From the NCBI GenBank assembly GCA_964520325.1, contig CAZFOB010000018.1, positions 5,727 to 69,726 of the forward strand: DNA of 64,000 bases, written 5' to 3'. Positions 41,941-50,307 of the stretch are shown one piece after another; the stretch's first letter is position 1; the number at the start of each line of letters is the position of its first letter. This stretch comes from CAZFOB01 sp964520325 (GTDB lineage: Bacteria > Actinomycetota > JAICYB01). The notes under the pieces were generated by a model. The model ran no database searches. It saw only the letters and a list, made by a program, of their open reading frames with translations, and was not told the DNA's origin. A program made the position numbers and the translations under genes.

Positions 41941-42879
41941 GTGGACCCCCAGATTCGCCTGTCCAGGGTCACCAAGACCTTCGCGGGATCAACCGTCCCG
42001 GCCGTCGCGGAGCTCTCGCTCGACATCCAGGCGGGAGAAACCGTCTGCCTCGTGGGCCCGTCGGGGTGCGGGAAGACCACCACTCTCAAGATGATCAACC
42101 GCCTGGTCGAGCCAAGCTCGGGGCACGTCGAGGTCGGCGGACGCGACGTCCGCACGGTCGCCGCCCATGAGCTGCGCCGCGGCATCGGCTACGTGATCCA
42201 ACAGGTCGGTCTGTTCGCTCACCGCACGGTCGGCCAGAACATCGCGACGGTGCCGGAGCTGCTGGGGTGGGAGAAGGCCCGCATCGCCACGCGCACCACC
42301 GAGCTCATGGACCTCGTCGGCCTCGACGCGTCCCTCGGTTCCCGTTACCCCGCAGAGCTCTCCGGGGGCCAGCAGCAACGTGTCGGGGTTGCGCGGGCCC
42401 TGGCTGCCGACCCGCCGGTTCTCTTGATGGACGAACCGTTCGGCGCCGTCGATCCGATCGTGCGCACCCGATTGCAGGACGAGTTGCTGCTGCTCCAGCA
42501 ACGGCTTCACAAGACGGTCGTCTTCGTCACCCACGACATCGACGAAGCCGTCAAGCTCGGCGACCGGGTCGTCGTGATGAACGTCGGCGGCGTCCTCGAG
42601 CAGACCGCGGCGCCCACAGAGCTGCTGGGGGATCCCGCCAACGCGTTCGTCGCGTCGTTCGTCGGTGAACAGCGCGGGATCAGAAGGCTCGCGCTCATCC
42701 GGGTGAACGAGATCGCGCTCGAGCCCGGAGCGGCGCCGGACGGCGCACCGACCGTCCCGTCCAACGCCACGCTCCTCGACGCCCTGCAAGCGATCCTTCG
42801 CGCGGGAGCCGAGGCGGCAACCGTCGACGGAACCGACGGTCTTCTCACCCTCGACCGCATCGCGAAGGAAGTGCCGTGA
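41941..42879 (+). CDS. Glycine-betaine/osmoprotectant ABC ATPase (OpuCA/ProV-like)
   Basis: 312 residues from GTG at 41941. Walker A is GPSGCGKTT, the signature LSGGQQQRV, Walker B LLMDEPFGAVDP, and the switch His is in VTHDIDEAVKLG. TLKMINRLVEPSSG after the P-loop is a mark of the OpuCA/ProV family. The C-terminal 80 residues (ALIRVNEIALEPG, then DALQAILRAGAEAATVDG) occupy the place of the regulatory CBS domains but are shorter, perhaps one degenerate CBS. It is the first gene of a four-gene importer and is divergent from the sigma factor gene over 142 bp, which should contain both promoters. Confidence 0.93.
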   Translation: MDPQIRLSRVTKTFAGSTVPAVAELSLDIQAGETVCLVGPSGCGKTTTLKMINRLVEPSSGHVEVGGRDVRTVAAHELRRGIGYVIQQVGLFAHRTVGQNIATVPELLGWEKARIATRTTELMDLVGLDASLGSRYPAELSGGQQQRVGVARALAADPPVLLMDEPFGAVDPIVRTRLQDELLLLQQRLHKTVVFVTHDIDEAVKLGDRVVVMNVGGVLEQTAAPTELLGDPANAFVASFVGEQRGIRRLALIRVNEIALEPGAAPDGAPTVPSNATLLDALQAILRAGAEAATVDGTDGLLTLDRIAKEVP

Positions 42880-42886
42880 TGGTGTC

Positions 42887-43543
42887 GTGACGGAGGAGCC
42901 GCTCGTCCGCTGGGACTGGGTGAGCTCGCACCTCGATGAGGTCTGGGTGCGAACGCTCGAGCACGTCCAGCTCACCGCCATCGCCGTCGGCGTCGGATTC
43001 GTCATCGCATTGGCTCTCGCGCTCGTCGCCCTCAACTACAGGCGCACGTACACCTCGATCACGTGGTTCACCGGGGTCCTCTACACGATCCCGAGCATCG
43101 CTTTCTTCGCTTTGCTCGTGCCGTTCTTCGGACTTTCGGTGCTCACGGCCGAAGTGGGATTGGTGTCGTACACCTTGCTGGTCCTCGTGCGGAACATCGT
43201 GGCTGGGGTGGACGGCGTGCCGGCCTCGGTGCGGGAAGCCGCCACGGCGATGGGCTTCGGACGGCTGCGCCGTTTCGCCCAGATCGAGTTCCCGCTCGCG
43301 CTGCCCGTCATCATGGCCGGTGTTCGCATCGCCACGGTGACCACGATCGGATTGGTCACGATCACCGCGCTCATCGGGCTCGGCGGATACGGCGCATTGA
43401 TCAACGACGGGCTGCGAAGGTTCTTCTGGACGCCGCTCGTTCTCGGAGCCTCGCTATCGGTGCTTCTCGCGGTGGTCTTCGATCTGCTGCTCGTGGGAAC
43501 CGAACGTCTCCTGACTCCCTGGGCCAAACGGAGAGCAGTCTGA
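42887..43543 (+). CDS. Osmoprotectant ABC permease (OpuCB-like)
   Basis: 218 residues from GTG at 42887, 7 bp after the ATPase gene. It has five or six hydrophobic segments and the inner-membrane-permease EAA loop (PASVREAATAMGFGRLRRFAQIEFPLALPVIMAG in plain arrangement, with the EAA-like REAATAMG core). VLYTIPSIAFFALLVPFFG is the OpuCB early signature. It pairs with the following permease, whose ATG overlaps this stop. Confidence 0.9.
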   Translation: MTEEPLVRWDWVSSHLDEVWVRTLEHVQLTAIAVGVGFVIALALALVALNYRRTYTSITWFTGVLYTIPSIAFFALLVPFFGLSVLTAEVGLVSYTLLVLVRNIVAGVDGVPASVREAATAMGFGRLRRFAQIEFPLALPVIMAGVRIATVTTIGLVTITALIGLGGYGALINDGLRRFFWTPLVLGASLSVLLAVVFDLLLVGTERLLTPWAKRRAV

Positions 43544-44262
43544 TGGACTTCATGGCCGACGTCGTGGCTTGGTTCGGCGAGTCCGAGCACTGGCAGGGCA
43601 GTGCGGGCATCCCGAACCGGATGCTCGAGCATGCACAGCTTTCGGTTCTTGCGATCGTGTGTGCCGCGAGCCTCGCGCTCCCCGCCGGTGCGCTGCTCGG
43701 CCACGTCCGGCGTGGCGGTCTGTTCGCGATGAACGTGGTCAACATCGGTCGCGCCATCCCGTCGTTCGCGATCGTTGCGATCGCGCTGCCGATCTCACTC
43801 TCGCTCGGCTTGGGCTTGGGATTCTGGCCGACGTGGCTCGCGGTGTTCTTCCTCGCGATGCCTCCGCTCTTCACGAATACCTACACGGCGATCACGAGCA
43901 TCGACGCCGAAACGACCTCCGCCGCGCGCGGTATGGGTCTGCGCGAGCTGGACGTGCTGATCGGCGTCGAGCTCCCACTGGCTGCTCCGTTGGTGCTTGC
44001 TGCGTTGCGCGTGGCGTCCGTGCAGGTGGTCGCGACCGTCCCCCTCGGCGCGCTGGTGGGCTGGGGCGGCCTCGGCCGCTTCATCATCGACGGACTGGCG
44101 GTTCGCGATTTCCCGCAGGTCTTCGCCGGAGCCGTGCTGGTTGCAGTCCTGGCCGTTATGACCGAGCTCGTCTTCGCGCTGATCGAGCGAGTGTTCCTTC
44201 CGCCCGGCGTGCGCAGGCTCGCGCGCGGCGGGGCGTCGACGTTCGCAGCGCGTCCGATCTGA
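43543..44262 (+). CDS. Osmoprotectant ABC permease (OpuCD-like)
   Basis: 239 residues from ATG 43543, which shares its first base with the OpuCB stop. The N-terminal segment GIPNRMLEHAQLSVLAIVCA is typical of OpuCD, and NIGRAIPSFAIVAIALP is the matching permease motif. The coupling loop reads TTSAARGMGLRELDVLIGVE. The longer open frame starting upstream at 43063 lies within the first permease gene. It forms the second half of the membrane channel. Confidence 0.92.
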   Translation: MDFMADVVAWFGESEHWQGSAGIPNRMLEHAQLSVLAIVCAASLALPAGALLGHVRRGGLFAMNVVNIGRAIPSFAIVAIALPISLSLGLGLGFWPTWLAVFFLAMPPLFTNTYTAITSIDAETTSAARGMGLRELDVLIGVELPLAAPLVLAALRVASVQVVATVPLGALVGWGGLGRFIIDGLAVRDFPQVFAGAVLVAVLAVMTELVFALIERVFLPPGVRRLARGGASTFAARPI

Positions 44263-44329
44263 ACTATCCATCTGAGGTCGGCGATGTGCGATAGGTTCGC
44301 CCACGGACCCAGAGACAACAGGAGGCACA

Positions 44330-45262
44330 GTGCGCCGGATACTCGGCATCGCGATGCTCGCTCTGCTCGTGTTCACGTCGGCATGTGCGCAGAGTGACGA
44401 CACCGATACAGCCGGCGACGTGACGCAGAAGGACGGCCCAACCATCACGGTTGGCTCCGCAGATTTCACCGAGTCGATCATCCTGGCCGAGATCTACGCC
44501 CAGGGACTCGCGGCCAAGGGCTACAAGACCGACACGAAGCTGCGCATCGGGTCCCGCGAGACCTATTTCCCCGCGCTCCTGAAGGGTGAGATCGACCTCA
44601 TCCCCGATTACACGGGGTCACTGCTGAGCTATCTCACCAAGCAGAAGAAAACAGCCGACCCCGACCCCGGGAAGACGTACGAAGCGGTCACGGCGGAGCT
44701 CGACGGCGAGGACGTGAGCTTGCTCGAGTACGCGGACGCACAGGACAAGGACGGCATCGTCACGAACAAGCAGACGGCAGAGAAGTACGACCTCGTGAAG
44801 ATCAGCGATCTCGAGCCGGTTGCGAAGGATCTCGTCATGGGCGGCCCACCCGAATGTCCGCAGCGGGCGGCCTGCATCCTCGGACTCAAGGAGACGTACG
44901 GGATCGAATTCAAGGAGTTCAAGCCGTTGGACGTCGCCGGGCCGCAGACCGTGCGAGCGCTGGCGGCCAACGAGATCCAGGTAGCGAACCTGTTCACGAC
45001 GCAATCCGCGATCCCCAAGAACGACTTCGTCCTGTTGGAGGACGACAAGGGACCGATCGCGGGGGCCGAGAACGTCGTGCCGGCGGTCAGCGACGAGGTC
45101 GCCGAGGCCTACGGCGCCGAGTTCGAGGAAGCCGCGAACGCGATCACGCAGGTGCTCACCACCGAGGGCCTCCTCGAGCTCAACGGCAGGGTCGACAACG
45201 ACAAGGAAGACCCCGAGGACGTGGCTGCCGACTGGCTCGAGGACAACGACCTGGTCGCCTAG
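44330..45262 (+). CDS. Osmoprotectant-binding lipoprotein (OpuCC/ProX-like)
   Basis: 310 residues from GTG 44330 with a strong AGGAGG seven bases upstream. The lipoprotein signal ends LLVFTSAC with lipidated C19. The start of the mature fold, ITVGSADFTESIILAEIYAQ, is the OpuAC/OsmF signature. LKGEIDLIPDYTGSLLSY and the late TEGLLELNGRVDNDKEDPED complete the family marks. A PPECPQRAACILGL insert with two Cys is present. It should bind choline, carnitine or glycine betaine outside the membrane. A 67-bp spacer with its own RBS separates it from the permease, but it is likely part of the operon. Confidence 0.92.
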   Translation: MRRILGIAMLALLVFTSACAQSDDTDTAGDVTQKDGPTITVGSADFTESIILAEIYAQGLAAKGYKTDTKLRIGSRETYFPALLKGEIDLIPDYTGSLLSYLTKQKKTADPDPGKTYEAVTAELDGEDVSLLEYADAQDKDGIVTNKQTAEKYDLVKISDLEPVAKDLVMGGPPECPQRAACILGLKETYGIEFKEFKPLDVAGPQTVRALAANEIQVANLFTTQSAIPKNDFVLLEDDKGPIAGAENVVPAVSDEVAEAYGAEFEEAANAITQVLTTEGLLELNGRVDNDKEDPEDVAADWLEDNDLVA

Positions 45263-45379
45263 GGCAAGACGCTCTTCCGTGCGCCATTCGGTTTACACTA
45301 TGGGTGACGCCCGCCGCGCGTAGGTGCCCCGTTTGCGGCGCGTCAGGCTCTTTCGGGGATCACGTCTAGGAGGTTTGGT

Positions 45380-45844
45380 TTGGCTCGACGTCGACGTACG
45401 CCCCGGCCGGGAGGCCGCCCTCGCGGGAGGCGCCGCCGTCCGAAGATGCGCAAGCCGCCTCCTCCCTCTGTGCCCAACACCCCGGGCGCCAAGCTCGAGG
45501 AGGAAGCCCGCAAGGAAGTCGCCCTCCTGATGAAGGCGCTTTTGTCCGAGGGTGGGATGGTCGAAGAGGAGCGTGTGCTCGCTCGGATCATCGAGCAGCA
45601 TCCCGAGCACGCCGGTGCTTTCGTCGACGCCGACAGCCACTTCAGCTCGGGCAACCAGGACAGCCCATTCGTCCACATCGGTCTGCACATGACGGTCGAA
45701 AAGGGTGTTGTATCGCGCGACCAGGAGCAGCTATCGCGAAGTTCCAGCGACAAGTCCTGGCACGACGCGGTGCACGAACGCATGGCCACCCTCGCTCTCG
45801 AGATGTTCGGCTCTCGAGACCAGGTCTCCGAAGAAGCGTCCTAA
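45380..45844 (+). CDS. DUF1841-like protein with basic N-terminus
   Basis: 154 residues from TTG at 45380. The start is fixed by a perfect AGGAGG at 45370-45375 or just beside it, followed by TTTGGT. Residues 1-30 are extremely rich in Arg, Pro and Lys and could bind nucleic acid. The rest matches the DUF1841 plan: ILEQHPEH-like helix (RIIEQHPEHAGAF), SPFVHIGLHMTVEK, and SWHDAVHERMATLALEMF with His residues that could bind metal. Function unknown. It is convergent with the nucleotidyltransferase gene, with a 4-bp overlap of ends. Confidence 0.72.
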   Translation: MARRRRTPRPGGRPRGRRRRPKMRKPPPPSVPNTPGAKLEEEARKEVALLMKALLSEGGMVEEERVLARIIEQHPEHAGAFVDADSHFSSGNQDSPFVHIGLHMTVEKGVVSRDQEQLSRSSSDKSWHDAVHERMATLALEMFGSRDQVSEEAS

Positions 45845-46587
45845 GCGCGCGCTGCTTCGATCCGCTTCGACATCGCTTCGTAGAACGGCCTGATGTCCGC
45901 GTCCACGGTGTACGTCTTGTCGGCGTATGCCGCCAACGCCGTTCTGATCAACGGGTGCCAGTCGACATCGAGAGCCGCGTGCGCCCACGTTGCCGACTGG
46001 AACTTGCCGACGACGACGTCGCGTGTCTCGTAGCTGTAGAGGATCCGGCAGAGGTTGAGGACGCCGTACGCGGGCGCATCTGCGAGATGCTCGGTGACGA
46101 ACTCCAACTCGCCTTGTAGCCCTTCGTCGATCTCTTCCCACGTCGGTTCGGGAACGAGCTCCCGCGGATCCGGGCCTTTCACGACGATGATGCGCCCGGC
46201 GTGCCAGTGCGCGCGGTGCAGTCCCCACGACTCGTCGAGGAATCCCGGACGCAACTCGGTCTGCGGAAGATCTCGCGACCTCATCGCGTCGAGCGTCACG
46301 TACCAAACGTCCATGTCGTCGCCACCCTGCAGCGCAAGGAGTCGCTCGCGCATCGCGTTGATCGCGTCTCGATCGGTGTCGGTGAATGGATCGGAGACGA
46401 TGACGTGGGCATCGAAATCGGAGATCGGCGATGGGGGGAAGCACACCGCGCCGTACTGAAACAGGCCGACGAATCGAAGGCCGAGCGTTTGCTCGAGCTC
46501 GGCCACGAACGCGTTGGACAGTGCGCGGACATGTTCCGGGATCTTCCGTGCGGGGGCCACCCGGCCACCCCCGGGGTCTACGACCAC
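45841..46587 (-). CDS. Nucleotidyltransferase-fold protein
   Basis: About 248 residues from GTG at 46587, chosen because upstream in-frame sequence lies inside the DUF427 gene and is arginine-rich. The core reads VGLFQYGAVCFPPSPISDFD, ending in a DFD that fits the hG...DxD metal site. A helical C-terminal domain follows (SWGLHRAHWHAGRI, then NLCRILYSYETRD and KRIEAARA), as in aminoglycoside-adenylyltransferase-like and DUF4111 proteins. The usual GS before the DxD is replaced by YGA. Substrate unknown. Its start overlaps the DUF427 stop by 10 bp. Confidence 0.7.
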   Translation of the reverse strand: MVVDPGGGRVAPARKIPEHVRALSNAFVAELEQTLGLRFVGLFQYGAVCFPPSPISDFDAHVIVSDPFTDTDRDAINAMRERLLALQGGDDMDVWYVTLDAMRSRDLPQTELRPGFLDESWGLHRAHWHAGRIIVVKGPDPRELVPEPTWEEIDEGLQGELEFVTEHLADAPAYGVLNLCRILYSYETRDVVVGKFQSATWAHAALDVDWHPLIRTALAAYADKTYTVDADIRPFYEAMSKRIEAARA

Positions 46588-46958
46588 GGCGTCTTCTGAG
46601 CTGGAACCGCTTCGCCGTCCACGACGATGTCGACCTTTTCGTTGAAGAAGCACACGAGCCCGGCGATCTGCGCAGCCCCTTCGATGGGTTCTTCGTAGCA
46701 CCACGCGATGTCGGGCACGGCGGCAAGAGACCAGTACGACGCGTTGCCCTTGAACGGACAGTTCGTGATGGTTTCCGCAGGCTCGAGCAGTTCCATCCGG
46801 ACGTCGGCGCGCGGGATGTAGTACCGCGTGGGAAGCGAGCCCTCCTTCAGCAACACGGCGCTCGATGTATCGGCGAGCTCGACGCTGTCGCGGCTGACGT
46901 GCACGTGCGAATCGCTCTGAGCGATCTGTAAGCGGTGGGCTTCTTCAGCTGTTGTCAT
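46578..46958 (-). CDS. DUF427 family protein
   Basis: 126 residues from ATG at 46956-46958. It shows the DUF427 marks TRYYIPRADVRMELLEPA, the central TNCPFKGNASYW, and AWCYEEPI, which together form a small beta-barrel. The Cys in TNCPFKG is conserved in the family. The biochemical role of DUF427 is not settled. It is divergent from the following zinc dehydrogenase by 20 bp and overlaps the nucleotidyltransferase gene. Confidence 0.85.
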   Translation of the reverse strand: MTTAEEAHRLQIAQSDSHVHVSRDSVELADTSSAVLLKEGSLPTRYYIPRADVRMELLEPAETITNCPFKGNASYWSLAAVPDIAWCYEEPIEGAAQIAGLVCFFNEKVDIVVDGEAVPAQKTPWS

Positions 46959-46978
46959 GCGGCGTAGACTACGCCCCC

Positions 46979-48085
46979 GTGTCCGAAGGCACCGCAACTG
47001 CGATGGTCCTTGAAACGCCAAGGCGCCTCGCCATCCATGAGTTTCCGCTCCCGGACATCTCCGACGACGACGCGTTGCTGCGCGTCGACGCGTGCGGACT
47101 GTGCGGCACCGACCACGAGCAGTACACAGGAGTTCTGCCGGCCGGCTACGCCTTCGTTCCCGGACACGAGACCGTCGGCACGATCGAGCGGATCGGTGCC
47201 GACGCGTCGAAGCGATGGGGCGTGGTTGAAGGTGACCGTGTTGCGGTCGAAGTGTTCATGTCCTGCCGCGGATGCACGCAGTGCCGTGCCGGCAGCTACC
47301 AGCGCTGCGAGCGTCATGGGCTGCGCGACATGTACGGCTATATCTCGACGGAGAAACCGCCGTCGCTCTGGGGCGGCTACGCCACCCATCAATACCTCGC
47401 TCCGGACACGATGCTGCACAAGGTCCCCGCGGGACTCGATCCGGTTCTGGCGACGCTGTTCAATCCACTCGGCGCGGGGGTGCGGTGGGGGGTTGCGGTC
47501 GCTGGCCTGCGCGACGGCGACATCGTCGCCGTGCTCGGGCCGGGCATCCGCGGTCTGTCCACACTCGTAGCGACGAAGGAGGCGGGAGCCTCCTTCGTCA
47601 TGGTCACCGGCGCCGGCGCCCACGACGCGCCTCGCCTGGCCGCGGCCGGCGCTTTCGGCGCCGACCTCGTCGTCGATGTGCTGGCCGACGATCCTGTGGC
47701 CTGCCTGCGGCAGGCCACAGCCGGCAAGCTCGCCGACGTTGTCGTCGACGTCACCGCCAAGGCTCCGGCGGCCTTCGTGCAAGCGCTCGGGCTCGTCGCC
47801 CACGGCGGCACCGTCGTGGTTGCCGGCACCCGGGGCCCGGGCGAGGTGCCGGGCTTCTGGCCCGATCTCATCGTCTATAAGGAGATCCGGATCCAGGGGG
47901 CGCTCGGCGTTGATGCTCCCGCCTACCGCCGGGCTCTCGAGATCCTCGATCAGGGGCGGTATCCTTTCACGGACCTGCCGAGGCGCACGGCAGGTTTCGA
48001 CGACATCGAGGGCCTGTTGGCCGCCATGGCGGGGGAGACTGAGACTCCTCCACCCGTTCACGGAGTGTGCATCCCTGTGGGGTAA
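46979..48085 (+). CDS. Zinc-containing MDR alcohol dehydrogenase
   Basis: 368 residues from GTG 46979; an ATG at 47003 is an equally good start. It has the catalytic zinc pattern CGLCGTDHEQY, the GHETVG motif, a structural zinc loop CRGCTQCRAGSYQRC, and Rossmann glycine motif LGPGIRGLS. It resembles threonine/sorbitol-dehydrogenase-type members more than the class III enzyme at 39792. The mid-region DMYGYISTEKPPSLWGGYA is characteristic of a subgroup with unassigned substrates in actinobacteria. It is a single gene with a promoter region shared with DUF427. Confidence 0.88.
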   Translation: MSEGTATAMVLETPRRLAIHEFPLPDISDDDALLRVDACGLCGTDHEQYTGVLPAGYAFVPGHETVGTIERIGADASKRWGVVEGDRVAVEVFMSCRGCTQCRAGSYQRCERHGLRDMYGYISTEKPPSLWGGYATHQYLAPDTMLHKVPAGLDPVLATLFNPLGAGVRWGVAVAGLRDGDIVAVLGPGIRGLSTLVATKEAGASFVMVTGAGAHDAPRLAAAGAFGADLVVDVLADDPVACLRQATAGKLADVVVDVTAKAPAAFVQALGLVAHGGTVVVAGTRGPGEVPGFWPDLIVYKEIRIQGALGVDAPAYRRALEILDQGRYPFTDLPRRTAGFDDIEGLLAAMAGETETPPPVHGVCIPVG

Positions 48086-48170
48086 GAGTCGTCTTGTGTT
48101 CTAAAGTTACTTTCTGTACACTCAGATTCCACATTTCGTCGGCTAGGGGTAGCCAAGGGGTAGCTCGAAC

Positions 48171-48845
48171 ATGATCAAACCAACGACTCTTCGAATCGCG
48201 GCTCTCGCTCCGGGGGCTCTCGCGATCCTGTGGTGCCTGACGGCCGCCGCGTACGGCCAGACGACCACTCAGGATTGCGCTGATTTCGACACGCAGGAGG
48301 CCGCGCAGGCGGTCTACGACCAGCGCAAGACCGAAGACCCCAACGACCCGGACCCGCTCGACCTCGACACCGACGGAGACGGCAAGGCTTGCGAAGGCCT
48401 GCCGAGCTCGGGAGCGACCGCACCGACCGCACCGACCGTGACGACCGCGCCTGTGGCGACGGCCGTCCCGGGTCAGACGCTGCCGAAGAACGGTGCGGAG
48501 ACAGGCGTCATCGCCCTTTCGGGACTTTCACTTCTCGAGGCCGGCTACGGCCTGACTCTTGCGTCCAAGCGCTTGGGTATCCGGCGCCGCAACGTCCCTC
48601 TGTTCCTGCTTCGCAAGTTCGTCAGGGCCGCTCACCGCGGCGAGGGTGCCGTTGAGGTCGGCGAGGACATGTACTTGGTCCACCGCTCGGCGCTGAAGAT
48701 GCCGGTGGCTCCACTTCCTCCGGTCCTCGAGGCCGAAGTCGCGACCGACGAACCGGTCGCGGACGAGCTCGTCGCACCGACCACGTCTGCCGGACGGTTC
48801 CCGAACGTCTACGCAGCCATCGCGCGCAACGACTCGACGAAGTAA
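48171..48845 (+). CDS. Secreted excalibur-domain protein with LPKNG segment
   Basis: 224 residues. A signal peptide (LRIAALAPGALAILWCLTAA) ends near residue 29. An excalibur calcium-binding domain follows: DCADFDTQEAAQAVYDQ and DLDTDGDGKACEG, with the characteristic DxDxDGxxC. After a Thr/Ala/Pro linker comes LPKNGAETG, then a hydrophobic stretch and RRRN, which closely copies a sortase sorting signal with Asn in place of Thr. Unlike a normal sortase substrate the protein continues for about 90 more residues (FVRAAHRGEGAVEVGEDMYL). The tail would then be cytoplasmic, making this a bitopic calcium-binding surface protein (inference). Confidence 0.82.
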   Translation: MIKPTTLRIAALAPGALAILWCLTAAAYGQTTTQDCADFDTQEAAQAVYDQRKTEDPNDPDPLDLDTDGDGKACEGLPSSGATAPTAPTVTTAPVATAVPGQTLPKNGAETGVIALSGLSLLEAGYGLTLASKRLGIRRRNVPLFLLRKFVRAAHRGEGAVEVGEDMYLVHRSALKMPVAPLPPVLEAEVATDEPVADELVAPTTSAGRFPNVYAAIARNDSTK

Positions 48846-48879
48846 CGCAGGCGAGCACGGACGCGACGTCGGCGCTCAG

Positions 48880-49074
48880 GCTCGCTGAGGAGCTTCGAGC
48901 CGGACGCGCTCGCTTGGTGGACGCTGTGCGAGGACTTCTGGGACTGGGACCGTTTCAACCGCCGCGTGTTCGTCCTCGCGCGCGACATCGACGTGATCGT
49001 GATACCGACAATGCTCGAGACTGCTCCGCTGCACCGCGCGATAAGGGCGGCTTCGAGTCGCTGGTGCGACTAGC
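48880..49074 (+). pseudogene. C-terminal remnant of an amidase gene
   Basis: One frame reads EPDALAWWTLCEDFWDWDRF, then RRVFVLARDIDVIVIPTMLE, then TAPLHRAI before a TAG stop. The WDWDRFNRR helix and the DVIVIPT...AP strand match the late part of amidase-signature enzymes (the conserved D-V-x-x-x-P-T/V followed by AP). There is no start, no catalytic Ser-Ser-Lys part and only about 60 residues, so this is a decayed fragment. The rest of the gap to 49278 shows nothing I can interpret. Confidence 0.6.
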
Positions 49075-49278
49075 GTCCGAATGAGCGCCCCTAATCGAAC
49101 AAAGTTCGAACCCTCAATGGATCGAACGGTTGGGGGAACTGACTGATTTTCTCAGAAAACTCGGCTGAACAAAAGAGCTAGAGTCATATTCGCCGACAGC
49201 GCGACCTAGTCGTGCAAGCTCTAGTCTCCTGCGCCTAAACGATGGCCTTGTCTGTGGGCGAGAGGCGCACGACAGTCA

Positions 49279-49521
49279 TCATGAGGGTCGCCGTCCCGGC
49301 TTTCGCCGGGTCAGCAAGATCGGGCCCGAGCGCTGGAGGACTACGTCACCCGCGTTCATTTTGACATACGCCCGCAGGAGTTCCACAAGCTCCGCCTCGG
49401 TCGTGGAAGAACGCGCAACAAGCGCCGCGAGCAATTGGCTCCGCGTCGTGATGACCGCAGCTGCGGACAATTGGTCGACGAGTTCGTTGAGGCGTTGGTC
49501 GACGGGCGCTGGCCACCTCAC
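49279..49521 (-). CDS. Small hypothetical protein
   Basis: 80 residues from GTG at 49521. The sequence VDQRLNELVDQLSAAAVITT followed by SQLLAALVARSSTTEAELVE reads as two or three amphipathic helices and resembles ribbon-helix-helix or small regulatory proteins without a firm match. It ends in a basic tail (TRRKPGRRPS). The frame is open upstream without a standard start. It lies in a region of gene decay between an amidase fragment and a transposase tail, so it may be a fragment too. Confidence 0.42.
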   Translation of the reverse strand: MRWPAPVDQRLNELVDQLSAAAVITTRSQLLAALVARSSTTEAELVELLRAYVKMNAGDVVLQRSGPILLTRRKPGRRPS

Positions 49522-49645
49522 ATTCGTCGCGGTTGTTGAAAGCGCCAGACGGTGTTCGGAATGGAGAACGCCGCGAATCTGACTTTCAGAGTCAAGTCAA
49601 GGTCGTGTTGGGTTCATAGTGTCTGAGTTGGAGATGGAACCTTCT

Positions 49646-49789
49646 GAACGATCTAATCGCTCAGACGCAGCGCGAACGCGCACGCTTGACCGATGGCTTC
49701 ACCTCTACAACCATCACCGTTGCCACACAGCGCTCGGAGGGCTGCCGCCAATCAGTCGAGTCAGCAACCTATCTGGGCACTACACCTAG
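49646..49789 (+). pseudogene. Transposase C-terminal fragment (IS481/IS3-type integrase core)
   Basis: 48 codons end in DRWLHLYNHHRCHTALGG, then PPISRVSNLSGHYT and TAG. This is the standard end of rve-type (DDE integrase core) transposases, W-x-x-x-Y-N-x-x-R-x-H-x-A-L-x-G-x-P-P. The DDE catalytic part is missing, so it is a dead remnant. Its stop overlaps the stop of the last pilin gene on the opposite strand, so the insertion broke off exactly at the operon end. Confidence 0.7.
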
Positions 49790-50307
49790 AGGTTGCGTAG
49801 CTCTACTTCGGTCGCCAGGCTGACCGGCTCACTCGAGTCGGCGGCGGGTTCGACGCCGATCGAAATGCGAACGGACGTCAGGTAGAGCGGTGGCGAATCG
49901 AGTGTGCAGTCCGGAGGGTCATAGCAGAAGGGGTGCGTCGTCTTGACGCGCTCCGCGATTGCGACGGCGACGCCATCATCCAACGTGCGGCTGAACTCTC
50001 CGTTGGACAGTTCGTAGAGGGCATGGCGCTCGACACCGCCGATGCGGGTCTGAACGTCTAGTCGATTCCGTGTCGACGACGGATCGATTGAAACGACTTG
50101 GCGCAATTCCTTAGTGAGACGCGCCATTGCGCCTCGAACCTCCATGAGTGCTTCATGGCGCGTTCCTTGAGCGCGTTCTGTTCGGAATGCCGAGTCGACC
50201 ATCTGGAGCGCACCGACGAGGACCAAAAGAGAGATCGCAGACGCGACGACGAGTTCGATGACCGAAATGCCGTCGTCGGATGTCAACCGCGCTCGCAGGC
50301 GGTTCAC
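49786..50307 (-). CDS. Minor pilin-like protein (PilW-type)
   Basis: 173 residues from GTG at 50307, overlapping the upstream stop (GTGA). The N-terminus DDGISVIELVVASAISLLVL has the class III/IV prepilin form: Gly at the cleavage point, Glu at mature position 5, then a long hydrophobic helix. After processing by PilD the body (MVDSAFRTERAQGTRHEALM onward) is a beta-rich pilin domain with FCYDPPDC, a likely disulfide. It is the last gene of a four-gene operon. It probably forms part of a pseudopilus tip or initiation complex. Confidence 0.8.
   Translation of the reverse strand: MNRLRARLTSDDGISVIELVVASAISLLVLVGALQMVDSAFRTERAQGTRHEALMEVRGAMARLTKELRQVVSIDPSSTRNRLDVQTRIGGVERHALYELSNGEFSRTLDDGVAVAIAERVKTTHPFCYDPPDCTLDSPPLYLTSVRISIGVEPAADSSEPVSLATEVELRNL

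Noticed and set aside
43063..43542. In-frame upstream extension of the OpuCD-like permease
   Set aside because: It is a second frame inside OpuCB; the ATG at 43543 gives the family N-terminus.
45276..45369. Short frame with CPVCG before the DUF1841 gene, possible zinc ribbon
   Set aside because: Only one Cys pair and no start codon or second knuckle; too short to support.
48086..48170. Possible tRNA before the excalibur gene (GGGTAGCC, GGGTAGCTC segments)
   Set aside because: No cloverleaf can be drawn; there is no TTCGA loop with matching acceptor stem.
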